DNA of 64,000 nucleotides. Source: Alisma plantago-aquatica. Taxonomy: Eukaryota; Streptophyta; Magnoliopsida; Alismatales; Alismataceae. Position numbers and translations under genes: made by a program. The DNA is taken from NCBI GenBank assembly GCA_963693085.1, contig OY856410.1, forward strand, positions 1,327,862,304-1,327,926,303. Reading direction: 5' to 3'. The notes under the pieces were generated by a model. The model worked only from the letters and a program-made list of their open reading frames with translations. It was not told the DNA's origin and did not search any database. This document shows positions 1-11,416 of this stretch, in pieces. Numbering within the stretch: the stretch's first letter is position 1; each line of letters starts with the position of its first letter.

Positions 1-1
1 G

Positions 2-1000
2 ATTGTGGATAGACTGACTAAGTCTTCTCACTTTCTTCTTATTAAGTCAACCTTTGATGTCCCGAAGTTGGCTAAGATATATGTAGATGAGATAGTCAGG
101 TTGCATGGTATCCTAATTTCAATAATATCAGATTGAGATCTTAAGTTCACCTCCAGGTTTTGGAATCAGTTGCATCGTTCTTTGGGCACAAAGTTGACAT
201 TCAGTACAACTTTTCACCCGCAGACGGATGGGCAGTCAGAGAGGACCATTCAGACTCTTGAGGACATGTTGAGCGAATGTGCCTTGCATTTCAGTGGAAG
301 TTGGGAAGAACACTTGAGCCTTATAGAGTTTGCATACAACAATAGTCACCATTCCAGTCTTGGTATGGCCCTGTATGAAGCTCTAAATGGTAGAAAGTGT
401 AGATCACCCATATGTTGGTATGAGGTGGGTGAAAAAGAGATTCTTGGACCAGAGATAGTGGATTTGACTATAGAAAAGATTACAATGATCATAGAATAGT
501 TGAAAGCTGCACATGACAGGCAAAAGAGTTACGTTGAGAAGAGGCGTAGACCTCTTGAGTTTGAGGTTGGTGATGAAGTGTATCTAAAAGTTTCACCATG
601 CAAAGGAGTGTTGAGGTTTGGCAAGAGAGGCAAACTGACTCCTAGGTTTATGGGCCCATATCTTGTCATTGAGAGATTGAACTTGTAGCCTACATGTTGG
701 ATTTGCCATCCGAGTTGGCTAATCTACATGATGTGTTTTATGTATTGATGCTGAAGAAGTGTTATCCTGGTACTGAGAAGATAGTAGATCCATAACATGC
801 ACAGCTCAGAACATATGTGTCCTATGTTGAAGTACCTATTTAGATAGTTGATCAGAGGATCAAAATGCTCAAGAATCGCGATATACCATTAGTGAAAGTT
901 TTGTGGAGGAACCACAATCTAGAGGAAGCCACATGGGAGCTTGAGTTGGAGATGCATAACAAGTTTCCTTTTCTCTTTTAGGAATTTCAGTATGAAATTC
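2..1000 (+). pseudogene. Ty3/gypsy pol 3' end (integrase and C-terminal tail), broken
   Basis: The frame starting at base 2 encodes an integrase catalytic core that enters the window already in progress. Visible are the first Asp in IVDRLTK, the second in IISD, and the Glu in GQSERT. Exactly 35 residues separate the last two, giving the DD35E spacing. The integrase C-terminal part follows (HDRQKSYVEKRRRPLEF, then KLTPRFMGPYLVIERL). A tail typical of gypsy polyproteins (VLWRNHNLEEATWELE) lies near 895-950. The frame has a stop where SDR is expected (about 134), another at 497-499, and a one-base frameshift near 684, so the gene is dead. The gypsy 3' motif resembling ATTTCGAGGACGAAAT is degraded at 982-1000. 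A polypurine run and an LTR start follow directly. The family assignment is confident; the lineage is not resolved. Confidence 0.93.
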
Positions 1001-1013
1001 TTATAAAGGAGAT

Positions 1014-1311
1014 TGTTATGACCCACTCCATGATTAACCAGTAAGCACAGCGATTAGTACATCATTAAGTTGATTAAGTTGAATTAAGTACTCACAGATG
1101 AAATTAGTGCTTTGATCTAGTGTTATAGTCTAGTTAGCATGCTATCTTGCCTTGAGAAGGTAGAGAATTGTTTTCTTGAAATTTTGTAAAAGAAATCATT
1201 TGATTCAGACTTACGGAGAGAAAGTTATGAAGATTTGAAGTTTTTGGGTTAAATCTGCAATTTTTCCATTAAATGACTTATAAACCCTTTCCCTTTATTT
1301 CTTTTTCCCTT
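1014..1311 (+). repeat. Start of the 3' LTR of gypsy-A
   Basis: The LTR starts TGTTATGACCC directly after a polypurine tract (AAAGGAGAT, 1005-1013), just downstream of the pol tail. It is cut at 1311 by the CACTA-1 insertion and resumes after it. The CTT at 1309-1311 is repeated at 16805-16807 as the target duplication. Confidence 0.8.
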
Positions 1312-1850
1312 CACTACTATAGATCTGGCCTTTGGTGTCTATTATTTAAGCCCTTTTCATGACGGTTTCCAAGCGACGTCTATGTGGGCACCGCTAAAGT
1401 CGAACCCTTTCAGCGTCGGTTTTCCACCCGACGCCAAAACGCTTCGTGCCACCAAAAACGTGCCAGCAGGGCCCCATCAGTGTCGGTTATAAGAAACAAA
1501 ACTGATGCTATAATCATCCATGCCACAAAAATGGCACCATCTAAAACTCTATCGGCGTCGGTTTTCTACTACTAACTGACGCCATATCATCTGCCGCCAC
1601 GGCTGTGTTATCCAGCACGGCTTAGCACGATCGTGCTGGCCAGAAGGGCGTGCTAGACAGAATGGCGTCGGTTTCCTACTAATAACCGACGCCATATCAC
1701 CTGCCACCACGGTCATGCTATCTAGCACGGCCGTGCTGGCCCGGCTGTCTGGCAACATTAGGCGGCGGTTTTATGCTATTAACCGACGCTGGAAACCTTT
1801 GTTGTCGGTTTTAGACAAATAATCGACGTCTATGGTTTGATTTTTTTTCT
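1312..1850. repeat. Left terminal and subterminal region of CACTA-1
   Basis: After the terminal CACTACTATAG the sequence alternates short units in both orientations with cores GTCGGTT and AACCGACG (for example around 1427, 1485, 1555, 1665, 1690, 1780, 1812). Such arrays are the usual transposase-binding region of CACTA elements. A GC-rich block at 1600-1750 also holds repeated palindromic cores resembling CACGGCCGTG. From about 1852 the sequence changes to unique 3' flank of the second gene. Confidence 0.8.
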
Positions 1851-2123
1851 TATCAGTTTGCAGGCCTGCTATGGCTGGTCGCAGGATGAGAACCTACAGT
1901 TCAGTGAAACTAAACTGCAGGTTTATGACATCCATTGATATCAACCAACAAACAGGCCACAAACCTGCAAAATCAACAAATATTCTTTTCATACATTCAC
2001 ACATAGGTAGATACATTCAGACATCAATTCAATTTTCACATTCACACATGTAGAAACATTCAAATGCGTGTAGAAACATTCAGACATGTAGAAACACATG
2101 TATAAACATTCATTTACAAAATA

Positions 2124-5100
2124 TCATTCATCATCACTATCAACATCCCAATCATATCTTACAGTCCCCAGTGCTTGTATGGCTCTTGCCCATTCTTCTC
2201 TTATGTCATTTAATACTTCCATCGTATATGGAGCATGTACATCTTTTAAGGCTTTACCTATAGTGGGGTCAGTTTTAAACACCTGCAAAGAGAATGATGT
2301 ATATATATAAGTATATAAATAAGATTGATATATTTCATACTATCTAATGAGACTATATATAATACCTTAGGTATGGCATTGATTTCATCTGCATGTTTGA
2401 TAATCATGTCCATAAACCACATCATATAGTATGCACATGCCCAGTCATTGTCTTGTGTAGCACACTATAAAATGGATACAAAATATTAAAAAAATACAAA
2501 TAAGCATAGTTCACATAAATAGCATATACATTGGAGTCGGGAACTTACTTTCACGTTCTCCCAAATTATTGGCTGGTTCTTTTTATTGGGAACCTTACCT
2601 CCAGTCTTTTTGAATGCATCTAAACCCGTACATGTTATTGTAACACAATAAATTGCATAATTAAATAGTAATGTAATAACATATGTTAACGTATATAAAA
2701 ATGAAATATTTCTCACCAGAATAATGTCATTCTCATTACGTGTCCAATTTTTAGATTCAATGTACTCCCCACAGGATCTAGATAATAGATAGTGAATGTC
2801 CCGAGGAGAATAACTAGTAACCCCCAATGCTTAGCACTAGAGGTAAAAAAGTTAAAAATTAATAACTCAAAATCCACAATAAAAATGTAATTTTCTTAAG
2901 TCCAAATTATAAGCAAAGTAAACTTACTTCACATTGAATGGAGCTATTATTATTGTCTTCTTTTTTTTGACCAAAAATTGTAAACGTATCACAACAGTAT
3001 TGTTGAACGCTATCAGGGCCTTTAGCTACCAGACTAATCAATGATGGAATAAAAAATCCCACATATTCAAATCCAAATTGTTTACATTGAATTTCGACTA
3101 AGTAGCTGCAAAACATGTATTACATATGCATTAATATATAAGAAACCAGATCACCAGATTCTACACAAGGTATATGGATGTATAAATAATATCTCACCTT
3201 ATCCATGCCTCTATCATTGATGTATTCAACCAATCATAGATAAACAACTCAATAATATCTTGTATAAATAGAGAGCTTTCGTATGATTGACCTGCATAAT
3301 CCGCTTCTAAAGAAACAACTATAGGGCAATGTATATTATGTGCGCATAGCCATACTGCCATTCCCTTACAAGCAGGACCTAACGGGAATTTTAGGTCAGT
3401 TGGAACCTAACTTGGTAATGCAGGAAGTGGAGGTGGAGGCCTAGATGCTCTGGGTGTCTTCTTTTTAACATGTATATATAATTTTAGATCATTGACCTCA
3501 TATATACACATTAACAATTTAATGTAATGTAAATTTATCTTACAATTTCAGTAGTGTAGAGGACATTCACTTTGGGCCACAATATCACCCCACCTTCTGC
3601 CTCAGCAAGTGTATCAATATCCGGGTGGGCATATGGCAATGCAGCTTACCTCCAATCGGGGAATACACGTATCAGGCTCACACAAACGTAACCATGTGGC
3701 ATTGGAGCCCTATGAATCATTACCCCAGGAAGGGACAAGTAAGCCTGCACCTCTGCAATAATATAATCTTCAATTTTTAAGCGGCATGGCTTCAACGCCT
3801 ACAAATTTACGTAAAGAATGTTATACATATATACATATCATCTTGAAAAGACTAGCTACTATATCATAAACAATACTTACAACAGACGTGCTAGGTGGTG
3901 GGTCTACAGGATTACTCTCAGCATGTGCATCAGGAGAAGAGCGGGTCGCCATAGGCTGATTGGAAGCCTGAGATGCCTGCCACCGCAACATTTCTTCCTT
4001 GACCTTCTTAGCAACTATATCCTTGACTCTCTTATTCTCCTATACATGGATAAAAGAAACATTAGCTTCTTATTATTGAATTCCCTTTTGTAGTAACATT
4101 CTAAAAAAAGAATAGGTTACCTCTTTTTGTGAAAGTCCCTCTCTTGCGACAGGTTTGCACTAGGATGGCCCAAAGAACACTTTGATGCCCACACCAGCGC
4201 ATGCACCCTAACACATCCAGGATGCTCTGGGTTACCTAGAGAAACTGTCAATTCATCCCTTGTACCCTAAGGGATGAACATGCCATGTTTCCTCTGCTCA
4301 TGCAGCTCCCGCTAATCACCATCAACAGAAATTTGTAAGTGAACACCACAAATAATCAATATTCAAACGAAATGCATTGTTGAGTTGTATTTTACCATTT
4401 TCGCAGTTGCCTCAGTAGTTACAGGCTTCTTTATTTCACCCTTCTTATTTTGCCTTCCAGCTATCCAGACATCATGGCGAGGCATGGGTGTGGTACATGT
4501 AGTAGAGAACTCCTGAGTAGTAGCAGACTTTGCCTGTAGTCTTTGGCGAACGCCTGCATAGCCCTTTGGACCCATTGTGTGGTCATGCACATTCAATGCA
4601 CACCTTTCTCTTTGCACCTCACTGAATGCCTAGTTAGTATGCACATTGATTTGGTTAGTAACACTAAAGGTTAATCTTGAATAGGTGAATACAACATATA
4701 TTAATTAAATTGGGAGTGACGCTTAATACCTTGACTTCTTCAGTTTGTCTTGAAGCAAAAAATGTGTCCCAATCTTCTTTTTCCAGGAAGTTCCACTATT
4801 TAAGGGCTGACTTCTTCTTCTTATCACCATCGTTTATGTATTCTCTGTTGAGATTTGTCCTATAGTTCCTTAGCATCTTTCTAGCGTGTTGCATCATGCT
4901 TTTATGATGCATCTTCTCATCCAATGCAAATAGATTTTGTAAAATAGAATTGCTATTAACTAGTATCCAAAAATAGAATTGCAAATAATAGAATTTGTAA
5001 TCTACAAAATAGAATTGCAAATAATAATAACTCATGCATAAATCCTTCCATATATAGTCTTTCTTCGCCTGAGGATCTTTATACCAATTATGATACTTAA

Positions 5101-5503
5101 CACCACAATGGCTTCGAGTGGCACACCCAAGATAGTTTACAAAATTATTGCGGTTCACTCCAATTTCATTTCCTACATTATCGAACTCCACAACCAATCT
5201 GGATCCACTACCCCTTAGCGTTGTTAACTTCTTCAGAAGAGTGATGCCACTTTTCTTGTTAACTTTTTGGTGATGCGCATCAAGTGCCTCCAGTGCTTCA
5301 GAGGGTACATGTGCATCATCAACCTAAAATTTGACAAAATAAACACACTGAATTAGCCCAATATAGAAATATAGGATATATGCCATAACTATAAGATAAT
5401 GAATTTCTATAGAAATATAGGATATGTTTTTAAAACTTACATTGGTATCCACGCCATGCTCATCATGGACATCATCCTCATCATGGACATCATGGTCAGC
5501 CAT
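2124..5503 (-). pseudogene. CACTA-1 second gene: En/Spm-type (Transposase_24) domain joined to a Ulp1-like peptidase, broken
   Basis: The start is the ATG at 5503 (MADHDVHDEDDVHDEHG). Exons inferred by comparison with the CACTA-3 copy encode a plant En/Spm family domain (NFVNYLGCATRSHCG, then NVHDHTMGPKGYAGVRQRL, PRHDVWIAGRQNKKGE), a segment like the domain called DUF8039 (about 3550-3800), and a C-terminal Ulp1-type peptidase ending at the TGA at 2126-2124 (WDVDSDDE stop). Damage is clear against the other copy. The donor after DLC is AT instead of GT (near 5032). The next acceptor CAG is CAA (near 4945). Gln before WNFL is a stop (near 4797) and a Glu codon is a stop (near 4270). The gene begins 180 bp downstream of the TNP2 stop, on the same strand. 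Domain identities come from motif recognition; exon limits are approximate. Confidence 0.8.
2385..3250 (-). other. Ulp1/C48-like cysteine peptidase domain within the CACTA-1 second gene
   Basis: Read on the minus strand, the region shows WLNTSMIEAWI leading in (about 3200-3250). Next come the His motif (HWELLV-type in the better copy; near 2820 here), a VYYLDP-type Asp motif just downstream, and TQDNDWACAYYMMWFM near 2430-2460. That last motif supplies the expected Gln (QDN) and the nucleophile Cys (WAC). The order His, Asp, Gln, Cys is that of Ulp1/SENP SUMO peptidases. The corresponding motifs recur in CACTA-3 at about 60170-60600. Activity in this copy is excluded by upstream nonsense and splice changes. 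Whether the family cleaves SUMO is unknown. Confidence 0.75.
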
Positions 5504-5682
5504 CTGAAAATGTCATTAAAAAGGCAAACATTTAGCATTTGTATTAACTAGAAGATAATGAAACATTATATCTGAAAATGATATTGATATTAAAAAAGAA
5601 AACATTTAGAATTTGATATAGTTCACATATAAAAATGAAACATTGAAAATGAAACATATAAAAAATATAAACATGCATGCCT

Positions 5683-7228
5683 CTAAAATTGCGATCTTTT
5701 ATCAATTAACAATCCTTCATTGTGATCTCCGCGCGCATATAAGTCATCATTAGCTTCAATATTTTGTGGAGTTGGCAACTCAACTGAGAATGGACTGGAG
5801 TCATCATACTTATCATAGTACTCTTCTTCATATATAGGATCTTCAATGAACTGTCTTTTACCATGAAGAACAACCGACCATTCATCATTTGCAGGATCAT
5901 CGATATAAAATACGTGTTTCGCATGTGATGCCAATATGAATGGTTCACCCTTCTCGCCAATGTTTTCAAAGTTCACTAAAGTGAAACCCAATTCATCCAC
6001 TATAACTCCTTTGGTGTTATCAACCCAATTACGTTTGATGAGTAGAATTCTGAAATCTATGTAGTCAAACTCCCATATGTCTTCAATGACACCGTAATAT
6101 GACATTTTTGCTTCACTTGCTCTCTTAGCCTTTGCACTTGCAAAATATATAGTCGACGCTTGAAGGGTGACCCCACTATTTTGGATGACACTCTTATCAT
6201 CTTGGCGCTTTGTGTAATATGTGAACCGATTAATGTCAAACCCTTCATAAGACATAACATTCGATTTTGGTTTAAAGGTGAGGCATTTGATAGTTTCTGT
6301 AATATCATCTGGTGTTTGAGATAGTTGATGTAAGACTTTATCTTCAAACCACTTAGTAAAAGTCTTGTTATGCTCTCTAGAAAGCCACATTAAACTGGCT
6401 CGAGGATATTGTCTCTTGATGAAATTGGTATGTTCCTCGATATAAACACTCACTTCATCCATGTTGTATAAAATATACAAGTGACCTTGTTCCAACTGCT
6501 CACAACTGATTACTTTCACCTGTGATCCCAAAATTCCTTTTCCCTCCTCAATATTCTTTTCATTAACGGGAGTGTCATTACCACTCAGAAAGTCATTACA
6601 AAAAGCCATAACCTCTCTCGCCACATAACCCTCAATAATACTCCCTTCAGGCCGATAACGGTTTCGTACATCACCTTTAAAAATGCTCAGGTATTGTTCA
6701 AAGGGATACATCCAATCCAAGAAAACTGGTCCCAACATTTTCACTTCCCTAGTCAAGTGGACAACAAGATGTACCATGATATCAAAGAACGAAGGAGGTA
6801 AATACATCTCAAGATGACATAGGGTAACAACCACTTCTCTTTGCAAATTATCGAGAGTATTAGCGTCAATAACTTTGCTGCACAGACTGTTGAAAAAGAA
6901 ACAAAATCTGGTGATTGCAAACCTTACATGCTTCGGCAATATAGATCGAATTGCCACGAGAAATATTTTTTGCATTAGAGTGTGATAATCATTAGATTTA
7001 AGACCTATCAACTTCAGATCTTTCATTGATACCAATCTACAGATGTTGGATGAGTAACCCTGTGGCACCTTAACATTTTCCAAGCATTCACAAAAAGCTT
7101 TCTTCTCCTTTCTAGACAACGTGTAACAAGTGGGAGGTAAGTATGTTCTTTTATTACCCATTTCATGTAATTCTGTTAATTCTGACCTTATTCCCATTTC
7201 ACGTAGGTCCAATCTGGATTTTATCCCA
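5683..7228 (-). pseudogene. CACTA-1 TNP2 transposase, C-terminal block (DUF4218 and DUF4216)
   Basis: This continues the TNP2 gene beyond the inserted LINE, beginning at GKTKDGIKSRLDLREMGIR. A DUF4218-type region follows at about 7020-6580 (LKSNDYHTLMQK, LPKHVRFAITRFCFFFN, LQREVVVTLCHLEMYLPP, WMYPFEQYL, NRYRPEGSI). A DUF4216-type region lies at about 6120-5860 (YYGVIEDIWEFDY, WVDNTKGVIVDELGFTLVNF, HAKHVFYIDDP). The tail is acidic (EEEYYDKYDDSS) and ends at 5683. This 1.5-kb block has no internal stop, so the open frame runs into LINE 3' sequence at 7249-7299; those residues are not part of the transposase. Domain order matches plant TNP2-type transposases. CACTA-3 has the same C-terminus at the right edge of the window. 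Confidence 0.92.
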
Positions 7229-7248
7229 TCTTTAGTCTTACCTGGTAT
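7229..7248. repeat. LINE target-site duplication, 3' copy
   Basis: Twenty bases match 13271-13290 with one difference (G at 7244, A at 13286). They lie just outside the poly(A) tail of the LINE (poly-T on the plus strand, 7248-7256) and inside TNP2 codons. Confidence 0.93.
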
Positions 7249-7300
7249 TTTTTTTTGATAATGGACGGGAAAACCCCATACTGGAGTTCCCCGCATCAAA

Positions 7301-10300
7301 TTAACTAGCTGAAATAAGTCTTACAAGATTCAAACTACATGAAGTAAAAGGCCTAAAAAAATGAATCCTATCTACTGTTCCACGTCGGACGTGGTTGGCT
7401 ACTAGGTGAGCAGCCCTATTATCTAGGCGATTAACATAACTGAAACTACATGAAAGAAACAAACGTTTTAAAGCTAAGATATCCTCCACAATGGTTCCAA
7501 GATAGTCCCTCCGTGGTGTCGTAGAGTTACTCGCTTGGACGATCGTCATGGAATCAGATTCTACTTCCACTTGTGTGAACCCTTCCGTGCTTGCCCATTC
7601 CAACACTGCCCTCACCGCCAACGCCTCCGTCATAGCAACTTCCCTTCCCGCCGTAACCTTCTCTCCGAACACCCCCAGCACCGCCCCCGTTGCGTCTCTC
7701 ATCACAACCCCTATGCTCGCTCCCCCGTCCTCTCCACAAGAACCGTCAACACTCAGCTTTACATGACCCTCCTTTGGCGCTCTCCAGTCCCTCCCCCTCC
7801 CGCCTTCCCTCCCATTCTCCCCATGCACGGGCGCCCCATGCACGGGCGTGCAAGCCACATCTTTAAACTTCCTAGCCGTCGTCAACGCACAACCCAGCAA
7901 CACTCTACTATTAACGTTGACATCACTAAACACACGGGAACACCGTCCACACCATATCGCCCACATCACAGCGACGATGGACGTTGCCTCGCATGTGTCC
8001 GGTCGCAGCAGCGCCTCTCTAATCGTAGCAGCCACCTCCCCATCCTTTACATCGTCCACCCATACCTGTATCTCCCTAGGCAGAAGCTCCCATACCTCCA
8101 CAGCACACGGACACCGGAAAAGCATATGCGATATAGTCTCCTTCTCCCCCATGCACAGCATGCACGTGCCATCCTGTATGCAATGCCTGTCGTAGAGCCG
8201 TCCCCTGGTAGCTAGTCCTCCCGTGCATATCCTCCATAAAAAATGAGTCGTCTTCGGGCTCCATCCATCCTGCCACACTTTCTTCCATAGAACATCGCCT
8301 TGTGTTGCTTTATACCGCCTAGCCTCCTCCCTCCCCATCATTCCCAACCAGTAGGCTGTTCGTACTGTGAATTCCCCCTTGTTGTCCGGCCACCACATCA
8401 AGGAGTCTGAGGGTCTACGCCTACTCAACTGAATGGCACACACTCTCCTAACATAGCTGTCCGGGAAGCACTCCTGCACTCGTGTCCGGTCCCATCCTGT
8501 CCCATCCTCTCTCATAAGGTCACTGACTCGCTTGTACTCCTCATTCCTCTCGGTCTTAAATCTTGCAAGTGTTTCGTCCTCCTCAGGAAGCCAGTGATCA
8601 TCCCACAGGTTGATGTCCGCCCCATTCCCCACTCTCCACTGTGTCCCCTCCCTCAACAACGCCTTGGCTCCCCACATACTTCTCCATGTGTAACTTGGAT
8701 CGTGGCCTCGTCTAGCTTCCCATATCGACGTCCTTGGGAAATATCGAGCTTTTAGAACTTTGCTCACCAATGCTTCCGGGCTGTTTGCTATCCGCCACAG
8801 TTGTCTTGCTAGTAATGCTTGGTTAAAAACGTGGAGATCTCTAAATCCCATTCCACCTTGACGTTTAGGCCTGCATAGATTGCTCCAGCTCGTCCACGAC
8901 ATTTTCCTCTCTTTGTCCTTTGCTCCCCACCAAAATCTGACTATGGTTCTTTGAATCTCCTCAATGGTTCCCGCTGGTAACTGAAAAATGCTCATAATGT
9001 ATGTTGGTATTGCCTGTGCCACCGCTTTTATAAGCACCTCCCTCCCTGCCTTGGATAATAACTTCTCCGACCACCCTTGAAACTTCCTCCATATCCTATC
9101 TTTTATGAAGCTGAAAACGTGCTTTTTTGATCTCCCTATGGCTGTCGGTAGTCCAAGATACTGTGCATGCCGCTCCACCTCCCTCACCCCCAACATGTTC
9201 TTCAGACGGTCACGTTTTCCTCTTTGTACTCCCTTGCTGAAAACCACCTCTGTCTTTGCAAAATTTATTTTTCGTCCGGATGCCTGTTCGTAGTGGTTGA
9301 TGATTTCAGCTATCTTCAAGCATCCTGCAGTGGTAGCTCTAGCAAACAGAATACTATCGTCTGCGAAAAAAAGATGTGAGATACATGGTGCTCCCCTACA
9401 CGGTTGGATACCATGTAAGAGATTGTCTTGTGTGGCAGCAATAAGAGAGGTAGAAAAAGCTTCTGCGCATAAAAGAAAGAGATAGGGAGAAAGAGGGTCA
9501 CCCTGGCGAAGTCCGCGTGCTGGGGTTGTACTTTGGGTTTGATCTCCATTGATGGCAAACGCGTGTTGGACAGTAGTAATGCAGTCTCGAATTTTATCTA
9601 TCCACTTCAACCCAAAACCCATCTTCCCCATTACAAAGAACAGAAACTCCCACTCCACCCGGTCGTATGCTTTTGACATGTCTAGCTTCAGTGCTATGCT
9701 TCCCTTCCTCTTCCCTTTGTCCCTCTTCATAGTATGGAAAAGTTCATAGGCGATCAAAGCATTATCCGAAATCATTCTCCCCGGGACAAACACACTTTGG
9801 TTCTCAGATATTATACTGTTCATGAGAGGCTTTAGCCGATTAGCCATCACCTTAGACGCAATCTTGTAAATCACGTTACATAGGCTGATTGGACGAAACT
9901 CCCCAACTGTCTTCGGTTTGTCCACCGTTGGAATGAGCACCACTAACGTGTCGTTTGCAGCCATTATACTATGCTCTCCTTTCCACCATCCTTTTATGTA
10001 GCTTGCCACATCCTGCCCCACCGTATCCCAGTATTTTTGGTAGAACATCGCCTTCATCCCATCCGGTCCCGGTGCTTTATTAGGATGCATTTGTGTTATA
10101 GCAGCCCGAATTTCATCTTCCGTTACCTCCCTTTCCATCCTTTCCCTTTGCTCATCCGTTATCACCCTTGTGATGCCCTTTGTTGCCTGCTCAAAACCTC
10201 CTATATTGTTGGATTGGAAAAGGTTGGAAAAATGCCTCAGAATAATTTGTATGATCTCATGCTCATTTTTCCGCACGTTACCGTTCTCATCTTCAATGCT

Positions 10301-11416
10301 CTCAATCCAGTTTCTGTGTCTTCTGTTGGATGCTTTTTGATGGAAGTAAGCCGTGTTGCGGTCCCCCTCTTTCAATTCTTTCACCCGTGCCCGTGCCGCC
10401 CAGTACTCCTCATCCCTTTGCAGCCAGTATTGCAGGTCTTTTGACGTGTTTTCAGCCTTCTTAAGATTTGCATTGTCTGGTGGAAGGCCTTGTAGTCTCT
10501 TCAGTTCCTTCTCTAATTCTTGTACCTTCTTACTCCTCGCTTCAAATTTCTCCTTCGCCCACTCTCTCAACATGTTTTTTCATCGCAAAATTTTTGTACT
10601 TAGATCCCCCCCTTCCTCTCTTTCCCATGCTTCTTTTATAATCTTCCCACACTCCTCTTCCCCTGCCCACATGGGCTCAAAAGCAAAAAAAATCCTTTTC
10701 TTTTTTGTGCCACTATTCCTATTATCTGCCTTCAAAATGATGGGTGCATGATCAGATTCATAGATAGGGAGATGGACTACCTTGCAATTTTTGAACAACC
10801 TACGCCATGCCAATTCCGGAAGGAATCTGTCAAGCCTCTCCATAACAAGCGTTCTTTCAGTCAAACCTCTCCTCCAAGTGAATATATTTCCGTCAAAACC
10901 CAAATCAATCAGCTCACAGTCGTCAATGGCATCTCGGAAATTTTGCATGAATTTTTCTTCCTTTGGCGGGCCTCCCTGTTTTTCCGCATTTGACACAATC
11001 TCATTGAAGTCCCCAAAAAATATGACTAGTTCGTTCGCCTCTTCCTTCAGCCTCCTCATCAACTCCCATGTCTTTGTTTTATTGTTTTGGTCCGCCCATC
11101 CATAGAGCCCAATCGCTCTCCATTGCTATCCAGTTTCCTCCTTTACCAACCCTGTCACGTGTCTTGGCGAGAAGTTTACTATGTCCACCGTGCATCCTTT
11201 CCACCAGAAGCCAATGCCACCCGACTTGCCCCTGCTTGAAATACACATCCCGTCTGTAAAACCGCACCCTCTTTTCACTTCCTCTAGCTTTGCCTCTGCT
11301 ATCATAGTTTCCGCCACGAAAACTATGTTTGGACGCTCTCTCCAAACCCATGCTCGGAGAGCTTTACACGTGTCAGGGTCGCCCAATCCCTGACAGTTCC
11401 AGCTGAAGATTTTCAT
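7301..11416 (-). pseudogene. LINE ORF2: endonuclease, reverse transcriptase, RNase H; two in-frame stops
   Basis: ATG at 11416 starts MKIFSWNCQGLGDP, the usual N-terminus of the apurinic/apyrimidinic-type endonuclease. The endonuclease continues with GDFNEIVS and ESDHAPI. The reverse transcriptase shows RPISLCNVIYKI, KLDMSKAYDRVEW, GLRQGDPLSPYLF and the catalytic FADDSILF. A zinc-binding region follows (LWRICTGGLATRGRL, CMLCMGEKETISHMLFRC). RNase H has its four acidic positions (VDGSCG, TEALAV, ESDSM, RLDNRAAH). The single frame is 1372 codons, interrupted only by TAG at 11128-11126 and a stop at 10582-10580. The start overlaps the ORF1 stop as ATGA. Apart from the two stops, all key residues look intact. 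Confidence 0.95.

Noticed and set aside
7535..8215. A 226-codon plus-strand frame
   Set aside because: It is the reverse of the LINE RNase H and zinc-binding coding region, and only a GC-rich shadow.
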